From the NCBI GenBank assembly GCA_038120095.1, contig JAYOKZ010000006.1, positions 38,290-102,289 of the forward strand: DNA of 64,000 nt. The letters are read 5' to 3'. The stretch is from UBA2589 sp038120095. GTDB lineage: Bacteria > Gemmatimonadota > Gemmatimonadetes > Longimicrobiales > Gaopeijiaceae. The notes beneath the pieces were generated by a model that saw only the letters and a list, made by a program, of their open reading frames with translations, did no database searches and had not been told where the DNA came from. A program made the position numbers and the translations under genes. Numbering within the stretch: position 1 is the stretch's first letter; each line of letters opens with the position of its first letter. Positions 8,686 to 16,391 of this stretch are shown in pieces.

Positions 8686-9449
8686 GTAGCGTCCTGATGT
8701 ACGAGGTCGAGGGTCGGATCGCATGGCTGACACTGAATCGGCCCGAAAAGAGAAATGCGCTGAACAGTGCGCTCATCTCGGCGCTCAAGGTGGGGCTTGC
8801 GAAGGCAGGAGACGATGCAGGCGTGCGGGTCATCGCCGTTCGAGGCGCTGGGCCGGATTTCTGCTCGGGCGCGGATCTCGCGGAACTGGAGCGAATTTCC
8901 GAGATGGGGGAAGCGGAAAATCTCGAGGACGCTCGCTCACTGGGAGCATTGTTTCAACAAATGCGCCGGCATCCGAAACCCATTGTAGGAGTGATCCACG
9001 GCCGCGCTCTGGCGGGCGGCTGCGGCCTCGCTTCGGCATGCGATCTCGTGCTGGCCACGGAGGACGCGCAATTCGGCTATCCGGAAGTGCACCTCGGGTT
9101 TGTTCCGGCTCTGGTCATGACTCTACTTCGTCGGAAGATGGGTGAGGGCCAGGCGTTCGAGCTCGTCGCCCGGGGTGACCGATTCGGAGCCGAGGAGGCC
9201 AAACGGCTTGGTCTCGTCAACCGGACGTATGCTGCTGAAGCCTTCTCGGCGGCGGTCGACACCTACCTCGGTCAGCTGGCAACGAAGCCGGCGTCGGCAG
9301 TCCAGTTGACGAAAAAGCTGCTGTACGAGTTGGATGGATTGGTCTTCGAGGCTGGTCTCGAGCGGGCGGCCGCGGTGAATGTGGAGGCCAGAATGACGGA
9401 CGAGTGCAAGGCAGGGGTTCGTCGCTTCCTGGACCAGTCGAGCGGCTGA
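8682..9449 (+). CDS. enoyl-CoA hydratase/isomerase family protein
   Basis: The 255-residue crotonase has LTLNRPEKRNALN near the N-terminus, the oxyanion-hole segments GPDFCSGADL and HGRALAGGCGLASACDLVLA, and GYPEVHLGFVPA carrying one catalytic-region glutamate. In the first catalytic position (usually GGGxEL) the sequence reads GGCGLA, so the usual second glutamate of a true hydratase is missing; this is common in methylglutaconyl-CoA hydratases and isomerases. The GTG at 8682 overlaps the preceding stop. With AtuA and the carboxyltransferase it could act on 3-methylglutaconyl-like CoA esters; that substrate is inference. Confidence 0.87.
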   Translation: MSSVLMYEVEGRIAWLTLNRPEKRNALNSALISALKVGLAKAGDDAGVRVIAVRGAGPDFCSGADLAELERISEMGEAENLEDARSLGALFQQMRRHPKPIVGVIHGRALAGGCGLASACDLVLATEDAQFGYPEVHLGFVPALVMTLLRRKMGEGQAFELVARGDRFGAEEAKRLGLVNRTYAAEAFSAAVDTYLGQLATKPASAVQLTKKLLYELDGLVFEAGLERAAAVNVEARMTDECKAGVRRFLDQSSG

Positions 9450-9456
9450 GGCCGGA

Positions 9457-9726
9457 GTGTTCGTCCCGGATCGCCGTCGCGCAGATGACCGTTTGCTGGA
9501 GTGGAAGGTGCGACTGTTCTCCATGGCCGCGGTGCTGGGACTGGTGGGGATCTACCTGGAGGAGCGAAGGCTCACGGGTGTCGCGATCCTCCTGTTGGCA
9601 GGTGGAGTGCTCATGCGGCTGATCCCGAACCTTTTCATGGTGGAGCCCGAAAGAAGCGACCTCCACGGAGAAGAGTCGGCTCCCGAGTCCTCGGCCGACG
9701 AGACTCGGGCCGGAACGGATCCGTAG
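9457..9726 (+). CDS. small two-span membrane protein, hypothetical
   Basis: This 89-residue protein is not recognised. It has two short hydrophobic segments, LFSMAAVLGLVGIYL and LTGVAILLLAGGVLMRLI, separated by EERR, and an acidic, Ser/Glu-rich C-terminal tail. The GTG start lies 7 bp after the enoyl-CoA hydratase stop and reading is compact, so it is probably a real gene in the same transcript. It could be a membrane anchor or simply an uncharacterised inner-membrane protein. Confidence 0.6.
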   Translation: MFVPDRRRADDRLLEWKVRLFSMAAVLGLVGIYLEERRLTGVAILLLAGGVLMRLIPNLFMVEPERSDLHGEESAPESSADETRAGTDP

Positions 9727-9785
9727 GTCCCCGGAGCGTCACATTCTGGCATTCCGGGAGCGGATGGGGTGTGAGACCCTTCTCC

Positions 9786-11288
9786 ATGGACCCAGCAGCT
9801 GTGCTTCGATCCAGACTCGGCTTTCCGGCGTTCAAACCGGGGCAGGAACAGCTGATCAGGGCCGTTCTGGAGGGGGAAGACGCACTGGGAGTGCTGCCCA
9901 CCGGAGGGGGGAAAAGCGTCTGCTATCAGCTCCCCGCCATGATGCTCGACGGCCTCGTACTCGTTGTCAGTCCCCTGATCTCGCTCATGGAGGATCAGGT
10001 GGGTCGTGCTCGGGCCGTGGGCCTGAGGGCGCACTATTTGGCGTCCGGCCAGCCTCGAGGCGAGCGGGGATGGGTTGTCGACGCGCTGGCCTCCCGGCAG
10101 GTCGATCTCCTCTTCGTGTCCCCGGAGCGGCTTTCCATCGGCTGGTTTCGGCAAGTGCTGCAGCGAGTCCCGCTCGCCGCACTCGCCATCGACGAGGCTC
10201 ACTGCATCAGTGAGTGGGGTCACGACTTCCGACCAGCATACCGGGAGATTGGTGGGTTTCGGGCTCAGATCCCTGCTTGTGTGCCGGTGCTCGCCCTCTC
10301 CGCCAGTGCGACACCCGCCGTTCGAAGAGACGTATCCACTTCGCTTGGACTCCGGTCCCCGTCGACCGTCGTCCAGTCGTTCGACCGGCGCAACCTGTGG
10401 TGGGCGATCGAAGCTGTCCCCCGATCGCGCGATCGTCTCGGGCTCCTTGCCGGCCGGGTCTTCCATACGCGGGGCGCTTGCATCGTCTACGCACCCACCC
10501 GAAATGCTGTCGAATCGGTGCGTCGGCGTCTCGTGAGGGCCGGCATCTCCGCCGAGGCGTATCACGCTGGTCTGCCCGGCGCTGTCCGCTCGGACGTCCA
10601 GAGCCGGTTCATGGAGGGAAGGAACCGGGTCGTCGTTGCCACGAACGCGTTTGGAATGGGAATCGACAAGCCGGACGTTCGTTTCGTCGTGCACCTGCAT
10701 CTTCCCGCGAGCTTGGAAGCGTACTATCAGGAGGCCGGTCGGGCCGGGAGAGATGGGGAGTCCGCCGTGTGCCTCGCATACCACGCGCCTGCCGATCGCG
10801 GTGTGGCGAGGCGTCTGATCGACCGGAGTCATCCCACGGAACTGAGCATGAGGTGGCTCGATTCGCGACTACGCCGGGCGGCAGGTCCGGGTCGCATACT
10901 CGACTGCGCCGATGAACGATCGTTGCGCCTGTTTGGGCCAGAAATTGCGGAATGGCAGCGTGCCGACGGGGCTGGCGGTCTCGCCTGCCTCGAGCGGATC
11001 GGTGCGATCCGAGTCGCAGGCATTCGGTTCCTCGAAGGCGTACCGATCCCGGGGGCACTTCAGATGCTCGAGCGCCCCGATTGGTGTCGGGCGAGGAGGC
11101 TGCGCCGGAAAGCGCTCGGTCGACTCGTTGCGGTTCACCGTCACGCGTCGGGCCGGGGATGCCGCACTCGCGGTCTCTTGCGCTACTTTGGAGAGATATC
11201 AGAAGTCCGCTGCGGTCACTGTGACCGATGTGGCTGGGACTCTGCGATGGGATGTTCGTTGCCTGATGGATCGATACCTGACTGCTGA
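9786..11288 (+). CDS. recQ: RecQ family ATP-dependent DNA helicase
   Basis: The 500-residue superfamily 2 helicase unwinds DNA 3' to 5' in recombination and repair. Motif I is PTGGGKSVCYQLPA (TGGGKS at 39-44), motif II IDEAHCISEWGHDFRP (DEAH 136-139), and motif VI YYQEAGRAGRDGE. The C-terminal zinc-binding region CRTRGLLRYFGE...CGHCDRC is present, but the protein stops shortly after it, so there is no HRDC domain; it is a short-form RecQ. The ATG at 9786 matches the family start; the frame is open further upstream without conservation. Its end overlaps the acyl-CoA dehydrogenase start by 23 bp. Confidence 0.9.
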   Translation: MDPAAVLRSRLGFPAFKPGQEQLIRAVLEGEDALGVLPTGGGKSVCYQLPAMMLDGLVLVVSPLISLMEDQVGRARAVGLRAHYLASGQPRGERGWVVDALASRQVDLLFVSPERLSIGWFRQVLQRVPLAALAIDEAHCISEWGHDFRPAYREIGGFRAQIPACVPVLALSASATPAVRRDVSTSLGLRSPSTVVQSFDRRNLWWAIEAVPRSRDRLGLLAGRVFHTRGACIVYAPTRNAVESVRRRLVRAGISAEAYHAGLPGAVRSDVQSRFMEGRNRVVVATNAFGMGIDKPDVRFVVHLHLPASLEAYYQEAGRAGRDGESAVCLAYHAPADRGVARRLIDRSHPTELSMRWLDSRLRRAAGPGRILDCADERSLRLFGPEIAEWQRADGAGGLACLERIGAIRVAGIRFLEGVPIPGALQMLERPDWCRARRLRRKALGRLVAVHRHASGRGCRTRGLLRYFGEISEVRCGHCDRCGWDSAMGCSLPDGSIPDC

Positions 11289-12528
11289 CCATCTCGCTCT
11301 CAGAGAGCGAGTGAACCGATTCGCACGAGACGCGATCGAGCCCGTGGCGCGCGAACTGGACGAGTCTGGTCGTTTTCCATGGGAGAACGTCAAAGCCATG
11401 GCGGATATGGGTCTGTTCGGTATCGCCGTCCCGAAAGAGCTCGGAGGACTCGGCCTCGACCAACTCAGTTATATCCTCGTGGTGGAGGAGTTGGGAAAAT
11501 TCGACGCAAGCCACTCCATCACGGTTTCGGCCCACACGACGCTGGGCATGTCCCCGATCCTGAATTTTGGAACGGTTGAGCAAAAAGAGCGCTTCGTTCC
11601 TCCTCTGGCGCGAGGGGAGGTGTTGGGTGGGTTCGGTCTCACCGAGCCGGGTGCCGGATCAGATGCATCGGGTACTCGCACTCGTGCCGAGCGCGACGGG
11701 GACGGTTGGCGCATCAACGGCTCGAAAATTTTCATCACGAACGCCGGGGTCGGTGAAATTTTTGTTGCCACGGCGGTGACCGAGCCCGGGCGCGGTGCGA
11801 AGGGGATCAGCAGCTTCATTGTGTGCAAGCCGACGGTCGACGAATCGATCGCAGCGGCCGTTGGTTGCGGCCATCTGGAAACTCTGCCCTTCACCGACGG
11901 GGTTCGGGCAGGTGAGAAAGAAGCGAAGATGGGCTGGTGTGCTTCCGACACGCGCGAGTTGCATTTCGAAGATGCCTGGGTCCCTTCGGATCAGCTGCTC
12001 GGGGAGGAAGGCCGAGGCTTCATCAACTTCATGAAAACGCTGGACTCAGGCCGTATCGGAGTTGCAGCCCTGTCGCTCGGACTGGCAGAGGGCGCCCTCG
12101 AGACCGCGGCACGTTACACCGTCGGTCGAGAGCAATTCGGCCAGCCGGTGTGGGATTTCCAGCAGGTTCAGTTCAAGCTTGCGGAGATCGCGACGGATAT
12201 CGAGGCGGGCCGTCATTTGACGTATCACGCTGCGTGGCTCATGGATCATGGTCAGCCCTTTGCGAAGGAGGCTGCCATGGCGAAGTACTTCTGTTCGGAA
12301 CTGGCCATGCGTGCGACGCTCGGAGCAATCCAGGCGATGGGTGGAGCCGGATACACGAGTGATTACCCGGTCGAGCGGATGATGCGAGATGCGAAGATCT
12401 GCGAAATCGGTGAGGGGACGAATGAGATTCAGCGTTTGGTCATTGCGCGGAAGGTCCTGGAGGAACTGCGGATCGATCCGGTCGTCGGTGAGGCGCCACA
12501 GCGGGTAATGGAGGCCGCGGGCGCGTAG
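11266..12528 (+). CDS. acyl-CoA dehydrogenase
   Basis: The 420-residue flavoenzyme oxidises acyl-CoA to trans-2-enoyl-CoA, passing electrons to ETF. The N-terminal helical domain includes FPWENVKAMADMGLFGIAVPKELGG; the middle domain has the signature GFGLTEPGAGSDASGTRTRA and FITNAG; the C-terminal domain has IQAMGGAGYTSDYPVERMMRDAKI and GEGTNEIQRLVIAR, in which the first glutamate is the usual catalytic base. An insertion around the KPTVDESIAAAVGCGHL segment makes it somewhat longer than the 380-residue norm. The ATG at 11266 is the natural start and sits inside the end of recQ. The chain-length preference is not evident. Confidence 0.9.
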   Translation: MDRYLTADHLALRERVNRFARDAIEPVARELDESGRFPWENVKAMADMGLFGIAVPKELGGLGLDQLSYILVVEELGKFDASHSITVSAHTTLGMSPILNFGTVEQKERFVPPLARGEVLGGFGLTEPGAGSDASGTRTRAERDGDGWRINGSKIFITNAGVGEIFVATAVTEPGRGAKGISSFIVCKPTVDESIAAAVGCGHLETLPFTDGVRAGEKEAKMGWCASDTRELHFEDAWVPSDQLLGEEGRGFINFMKTLDSGRIGVAALSLGLAEGALETAARYTVGREQFGQPVWDFQQVQFKLAEIATDIEAGRHLTYHAAWLMDHGQPFAKEAAMAKYFCSELAMRATLGAIQAMGGAGYTSDYPVERMMRDAKICEIGEGTNEIQRLVIARKVLEELRIDPVVGEAPQRVMEAAGA

Positions 12529-12572
12529 ACATTTCAAGAACGTCGGTCCGCAGCGGTCGGGAGGTTGCGCCC

Positions 12573-12590
12573 CGGTGACACCGGTCACCG
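12573..12590 (+). terminator. weak hairpin after the acyl-CoA dehydrogenase gene
   Basis: CGGTGAC, loop ACCG, GTCACCG form a perfect 7-bp stem 45 bp after the stop codon. There is no T-run after it, so it is at most a pausing or Rho-assisted site. The remainder of 12529-12734 contains nothing I recognise. Confidence 0.25.
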
Positions 12591-12734
12591 CGACGCGACC
12601 CCGCCGCGCTCGGATCTGCCGACGCTCCGGTGGTCGCCGGAACTGCTCGACTCGCGACTTGCGATGAGGAGTTCGGGGTCGCCCGGGGGCGCGGCAGGGG
12701 TTCAGCTGATTCGACAAGACAATTGGAGATTTTC

Positions 12735-14244
12735 TTGAGGAGAGAAATCCTCGTGAGCGCGAACCCGCAGGAATCATGGGTTGCGCTCCGTGAAGACAAG
12801 CGTCTGGCCGAGGTCATGTTCGATCGGCCTGACCAGAACCGGGTTCTCGGTGACATATTCCTCGGCCGCGTCGATGCCGTATTGCCCGGCATTCAGGCTG
12901 CATTCGTGGACATAGGAACCGGCAAAGCCGGGTTCCTGCACGTCTCTGATCTCAACCTCGGTGACGAGGGGGATGAGGAACCCGGCAGCGATGAGGAGGC
13001 GACGGGCGACTCCGCGGAAGGCCCGTCCGAAAAGTCGCAAGGTGACGGCCGTGGCCGTGGGAAAGGTCGTGGCCGTGGCCGTGGCAGACGACCGAAGCAG
13101 CTGCCCCCGATTCAGGACCATGTCAAGAAAGGGCAAACGATTCTGGTCCAGGTCACGAAGGAGGCGATCAGCACCAAAGGGCCGCGCCTGACTGCCGACA
13201 TATCACTGCCCGGGCGTTTCCTGGTCTACATGCCTTTCGCCTCCAGGGTGGGGGTAAGTCGAAAAATCGAAGGGAGAAACCAGCGGGCGAAGCTGCGAAA
13301 AATGGCGCAGAAGATTCTCCCGAAAGAAAGCGGTGGTCTGATCGTTCGCACGGTCGGCGAGGAGGTCACGCCCGAGAAACTCGAGCGCGAGTTCAAGCGG
13401 CTGTTCGAGCGGTGGCAGAAGATCAAGACGGATGCCGATGCGCTGACGNNNNNNNNNNGTGGACTACGTGACGAGCGTAGATCCTGAATTGCTGGACAGG
13501 GTTCACCTGCACCGTGGCGACTCGCCTCTCTTCGATGAATTCGGCGTCGAGGAGGAAATTCAGAAGGCATTCCGACGAACGGTACCGCTCAAGTCCGGAG
13601 GAAGCCTCGTCATCGAACCCACCGAAGCGCTCGTTTCCATCGATGTGAACACCGGGCGATTCACGGGGAAAGGGAAGAAAGATCCCGAGCAGACGATTCT
13701 CAAGAACAACCTGGAAGCGGCTGGAGAGATCGCGAAGCAACTTCGCCTCCGGGACGTCGGTGGGATCATCGTCGTGGACTTCATCGACATGGAGTCGCAG
13801 GAAAATCGGGACAAGCTGCTCAAGGAACTCCGATCACACCTTGGTCGGGATCGGGCTCGGACGAAGGCATTCGAGGTCTCGAGTCTCGGTCTGGTCGAGA
13901 TGACTCGTCAGCGAGTCCGTCCGTCGGTGTTCAATTCGCTGACTTCTATTTGCCAGTCCTGCGGGGGAATCGGAAGGGTCTATACACCTGCCAGCGTCGT
14001 TCGGCAGATCGAGCGTACCATCGCGCGAGCCGCTGCATCCCGAGATGAGAAGAGTCTGGTCGTGCGCGTGCATCCCGAGGTGGCGCTGCGGGTAATCGAG
14101 GAGGAGCCCGGCTTTCTGAAGCGGCTTGGTGCGCGCACCAAGCTCGAACTGCGACTCCGTGACGATCCTCTGATGCGCCTCGATGAGTTCCGTCTCCTGT
14201 CCGGTCCTGCGGAGACAGACGTGACGGAAAAGTACGCGGCGTGA
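12735..14244 (+). CDS. rng: ribonuclease E/G family protein (interrupted by an assembly gap)
   Basis: The endoribonuclease is read in two frames, before and after ten Ns at 13449-13458. Before the gap: REILVSANPQESWVAL, the S1 RNA-binding domain (GDIFLGRVDAVLPGIQAAFVDIG), interrupted by an acidic stretch and an arginine-glycine run at about 13048-13095. After the gap: the DNase I-like catalytic core with SIDVNTGRF and IIVVDFIDM, whose aspartates bind magnesium, and CQSCGGIGRV, matching the zinc-link CPxC region. Alignment to the family suggests about 40 codons are missing; both sides of the gap sit on codon boundaries, so the frame change is artificial. The TTG at 12735 fits the conserved KREIL-type N-terminus; the GTG at 12753 has a better ribosome site (GGAGAG) and is the alternative. 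There is no long RNase E-like C-terminal scaffold, so RNase G-like processing of rRNA/mRNA is likely. Confidence 0.88.
13449..13458. other. assembly gap (10 N) inside the RNase E/G gene
   Basis: Ten Ns interrupt the coding sequence. The reading frame is shifted by one across it, and about 40 residues of the family alignment between the S1/linker part and the catalytic core are absent, so the real gap is about 120 bases, a multiple of three. Confidence 0.95.
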
Positions 14245-14331
14245 CGAGTTCAGGACGCCTTGACCGGATCCGGGCGCTTTCCGACATTTACAGGCTCCAC
14301 ATCAAAATCGATTCCACCTCGGGATCTCGAT

Positions 14332-14649
14332 ATGTACGCGGTTTTCCAGACAGGGGGTAAGCAGTTCCGGGCTGAAGCCGGAACCCGCCTCCGAATTCCT
14401 ACGCTCGACGCTGAGATCGGGGATTCCGTGACGTTCGATCACGTGCTTCTTGCCGGGGACGGCGAAGATCAGGTGAAAGTGGGGGCTCCGACGGTTGACG
14501 GGGCGTCCGTGAAAGCCGAGGTGATCCGGCACGGCCGGGGCGACAAGGTGATCGTGTTCAAGCGGAAACGCCGGAAGGGCTACCGTAAGAAGCAGGGCCA
14601 CCGGCAAAATTTCACGGAGATTCGGGTCGAAGAGGTCGCGCTCGGTTGA
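14332..14649 (+). CDS. rplU: 50S ribosomal protein L21
   Basis: The 105-residue protein begins MYAVFQTGGKQFRAEAG and ends with KRRKRKGYRKKQGHRQ-like and FTEIRVEEV, all diagnostic of bacterial L21, a 23S rRNA-binding protein of the large subunit. It is followed by rpmA after 36 bp, the conserved L21-L27 order. The frame is open upstream without conservation; ATG 14332 is the family start. Confidence 0.97.
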   Translation: MYAVFQTGGKQFRAEAGTRLRIPTLDAEIGDSVTFDHVLLAGDGEDQVKVGAPTVDGASVKAEVIRHGRGDKVIVFKRKRRKGYRKKQGHRQNFTEIRVEEVALG

Positions 14650-14685
14650 GCGGCGCCCGACCCTTATCGATAGACGGACAGCGTC

Positions 14686-14940
14686 ATGGCACACAAGAAA
14701 GGTGTAGGGTCCAGCCGTAACGGGCGTGACAGCAACCCGAACCGCCTCGGCGTGAAACGGTCGGGTGGGCAGGCGGTTTCGGCCGGCAGCATCATCGTCC
14801 GTCAGCGTGGCACCAAGATCCACCCGGGGCGGAACGTGGGCCGGGGCAAGGATGATACGCTGTTCGCTCTTTCTGACGGCATTGTGACGTTCGAGCGGAT
14901 GCGTGCCCGCAACGTCGTATCGGTTTACGCCGCGGAGTAG
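14686..14940 (+). CDS. rpmA: 50S ribosomal protein L27
   Basis: The 84-residue protein starts MAHKKGVGSSRNGRDS and contains KRSGGQ, IIVRQRGTKIHPG and GRGKDDTLFAL, the classic L27 pattern. L27 lies near the peptidyl-transferase centre. There is no cleavable N-terminal extension of the Firmicutes type. It forms an operon with rplU. Confidence 0.97.
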   Translation: MAHKKGVGSSRNGRDSNPNRLGVKRSGGQAVSAGSIIVRQRGTKIHPGRNVGRGKDDTLFALSDGIVTFERMRARNVVSVYAAE

Positions 14941-14949
14941 GCTCAGTCC

Positions 14950-15110
14950 TCTCCCCTCGCTCGAGGCCGAGGACGGGCGGTCGGTTCCTGGGGCATTGCC
15001 TGGCCCAGTTTCAAGTGTGCTCGGGGGGAACCCTCCTGACCCGTCGGGGTTTTGGTCAAGACTCCCGTAGACAGTTCGATTCGATCGCTGAGACGGGCCG
15101 ACACAGGAAG
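14950..15110 (+). promoter_or_regulatory. structured leader of the transglycosylase gene; candidate c-di-AMP (ydaO-type) riboswitch
   Basis: The 180-bp gap before the LysM-like transglycosylase contains GGGGGGAACC (15023-15032), a later GGGG (15045-15049), then CCCGTAGACAG (15064-15074) and TCGATCGC (15081-15088). These resemble, in order, the conserved GGGGAACC, GGGGUGAAUC and CCGxxxxGACAG...UCGxxxGC blocks of the ydaO/yuaA c-di-AMP riboswitch as I remember it, a class often found before cell-wall hydrolase genes. The match is by eye and imperfect, so this is a hypothesis only. Confidence 0.3.
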
Positions 15111-15120
15111 GAGGTAGATG

Positions 15121-16146
15121 ATGTCTACCGATGACCTTCGCGGACCACGCGTCCGTGTCGAGACAGGAGGCCCCGAGGTTCGGTCTCCGCAGGACCGGGG
15201 GGAACCGGTTTGGCGTCCCCGTGGGTTGGGAGCAGGGCTGGCGGCGACCCTCCTCGCAATCCCCGTCGTGTCGATGGAGCGGGAGGTTCTGACCGAGCCT
15301 CTGACTCTCGGCCCGTTCACGGTGGACGAGGCTCCGCGCAGATCCATTCCGCTGGACGCGCACCCGCGGGTCGAGAAATGGTTCGTCGACTTTCAGACAT
15401 CGAGGCGGGCAGAGTTCGACCATCTCCTGGCGCGCAAGCAGCGCTTCGATCACGTGATCGAGTCGAATCTCAGAGCCCGTGGTATGCCCGAGGAACTCGT
15501 GTTCATCCCGATGATCGAGTCGCAGTACTCTCCACTCGCCGTATCTCGGGTGTTCGCAGTCGGACTATGGCAATTCATGAGCCCGACCGCCATGCAGTAC
15601 GGCCTGCGCATGGACGAGTATGTCGATGAGCGACGCGACCCTGTTCGTGCCACCGATGCTGCGCTCGACTATCTCGGATATCTGCACGACCGGTTTGGTG
15701 GGTCGTGGTATCTCGCGGCCGCCGCGTTCAATGCCGGTCCGGGCCGCTTGGAACGGGTGCTCAATCGGCATGCGGAGGGACGTGCATGGGACGATGCTCT
15801 GTTCTGGGAGATCATTGATCACTTGCCGCGCGAGACCCGCGAGTACATTCCGAAGATGATCGCCGTTTCCAGGCTCGCTCGAGAGGTCGAGATCGTCGAT
15901 GCCAGTGCGACCGTGACCCCGTACCGCTACGAGCAGATCTTCGTGCCGGGCTCGACCACGCTTCGAAGCGTCGCAGCTTCCCTCGATGCGAACGTGCAAC
16001 TCATCGTCGCGCTCAATCCTCACCTCGTGCAGGGTATCACACCACCAGGCGAGATGTTTCCCGTGCGCGTTCCTGTGGGCAGCGGTGGCGCCGCCGTCTC
16101 GCGACTTTCCGGAGACATCCCGATCCGGCGAGCTGACGACGACTAG
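15121..16146 (+). CDS. membrane-anchored lytic transglycosylase with LysM-like C-terminal domain (MltD-like)
   Basis: The 341-residue protein has a short hydrophobic segment near residues 36-51, then an SLT catalytic domain: VFIPMIESQYSPLAVS (catalytic Glu133), GLWQFMSPTAMQYGL, and YLAAAAFNAGPGRLERVL. Residues about 270-325 (YEQIFVPGSTTLRSVAASLDANVQLIVALNP...) look like a LysM peptidoglycan-binding repeat. It cleaves glycan strands of peptidoglycan during cell-wall remodelling. The Shine-Dalgarno AAGGAGGT (15108-15115) lies 5 bases before the second of two tandem ATGs, so 15121 is preferred over 15118. A structured leader precedes it. Confidence 0.87.
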   Translation: MSTDDLRGPRVRVETGGPEVRSPQDRGEPVWRPRGLGAGLAATLLAIPVVSMEREVLTEPLTLGPFTVDEAPRRSIPLDAHPRVEKWFVDFQTSRRAEFDHLLARKQRFDHVIESNLRARGMPEELVFIPMIESQYSPLAVSRVFAVGLWQFMSPTAMQYGLRMDEYVDERRDPVRATDAALDYLGYLHDRFGGSWYLAAAAFNAGPGRLERVLNRHAEGRAWDDALFWEIIDHLPRETREYIPKMIAVSRLAREVEIVDASATVTPYRYEQIFVPGSTTLRSVAASLDANVQLIVALNPHLVQGITPPGEMFPVRVPVGSGGAAVSRLSGDIPIRRADDD

Positions 16147-16159
16147 GCTGGACCGGCTC

Positions 16160-16214
16160 TCGCTCTACCAGGCATCCGGAACGGCCCGGGGGGCGTGGCG
16201 CGCCCACGCGCGTC
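16160..16214. repeat. left copy of a 55-bp contig-end repeat with a GC-rich hairpin
   Basis: These 55 bases are identical to 16315-16369 on the other side of the N run. They include the hairpin GCGTGG-CGCGC-CCACGC (16193-16209), which may terminate the transglycosylase gene and, on the other strand, the converging symporter gene. The duplication itself is most likely an assembly artefact. Confidence 0.85.
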
Positions 16215-16314
16215 NNNNNNNNNNNNNNNNNNNNNNNNNNNNNNNNNNNNNNNNNNNNNNNNNNNNNNNNNNNNNNNNNNNNNNNNNNNNNNNNNNNNNN
16301 NNNNNNNNNNNNNN
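16215..16314. other. scaffold gap (100 N)
   Basis: Exactly one hundred Ns lie between two identical 55-bp flanks. A fixed 100-N spacer between contigs with a k-mer-sized overlap indicates that the two contigs abut and no sequence need be missing. Confidence 0.95.
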
Positions 16315-16369
16315 TCGCTCTACCAGGCATCCGGAACGGCCCGGGGGGCGTGGCGCGCCCACGCGCGTC
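16315..16369. repeat. right copy of the 55-bp contig-end repeat
   Basis: Identical to 16160-16214, including the 6-bp GC hairpin (16348-16364). In the finished chromosome there is probably a single copy between the two converging genes. Confidence 0.85.
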
Positions 16370-16391
16370 CCCGACATCGCGGTAAGATTCG

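Noticed and set aside
12630..13487. True frameshift in the RNase E/G gene
   Set aside because: The frame change coincides exactly with an N run; alignment shows missing sequence, so it is an assembly effect.
16160..16369. Insertion sequence or attachment-site direct repeats around the gap
   Set aside because: The repeats abut the Ns exactly and have k-mer length, indicating a contig overlap instead of a mobile element.
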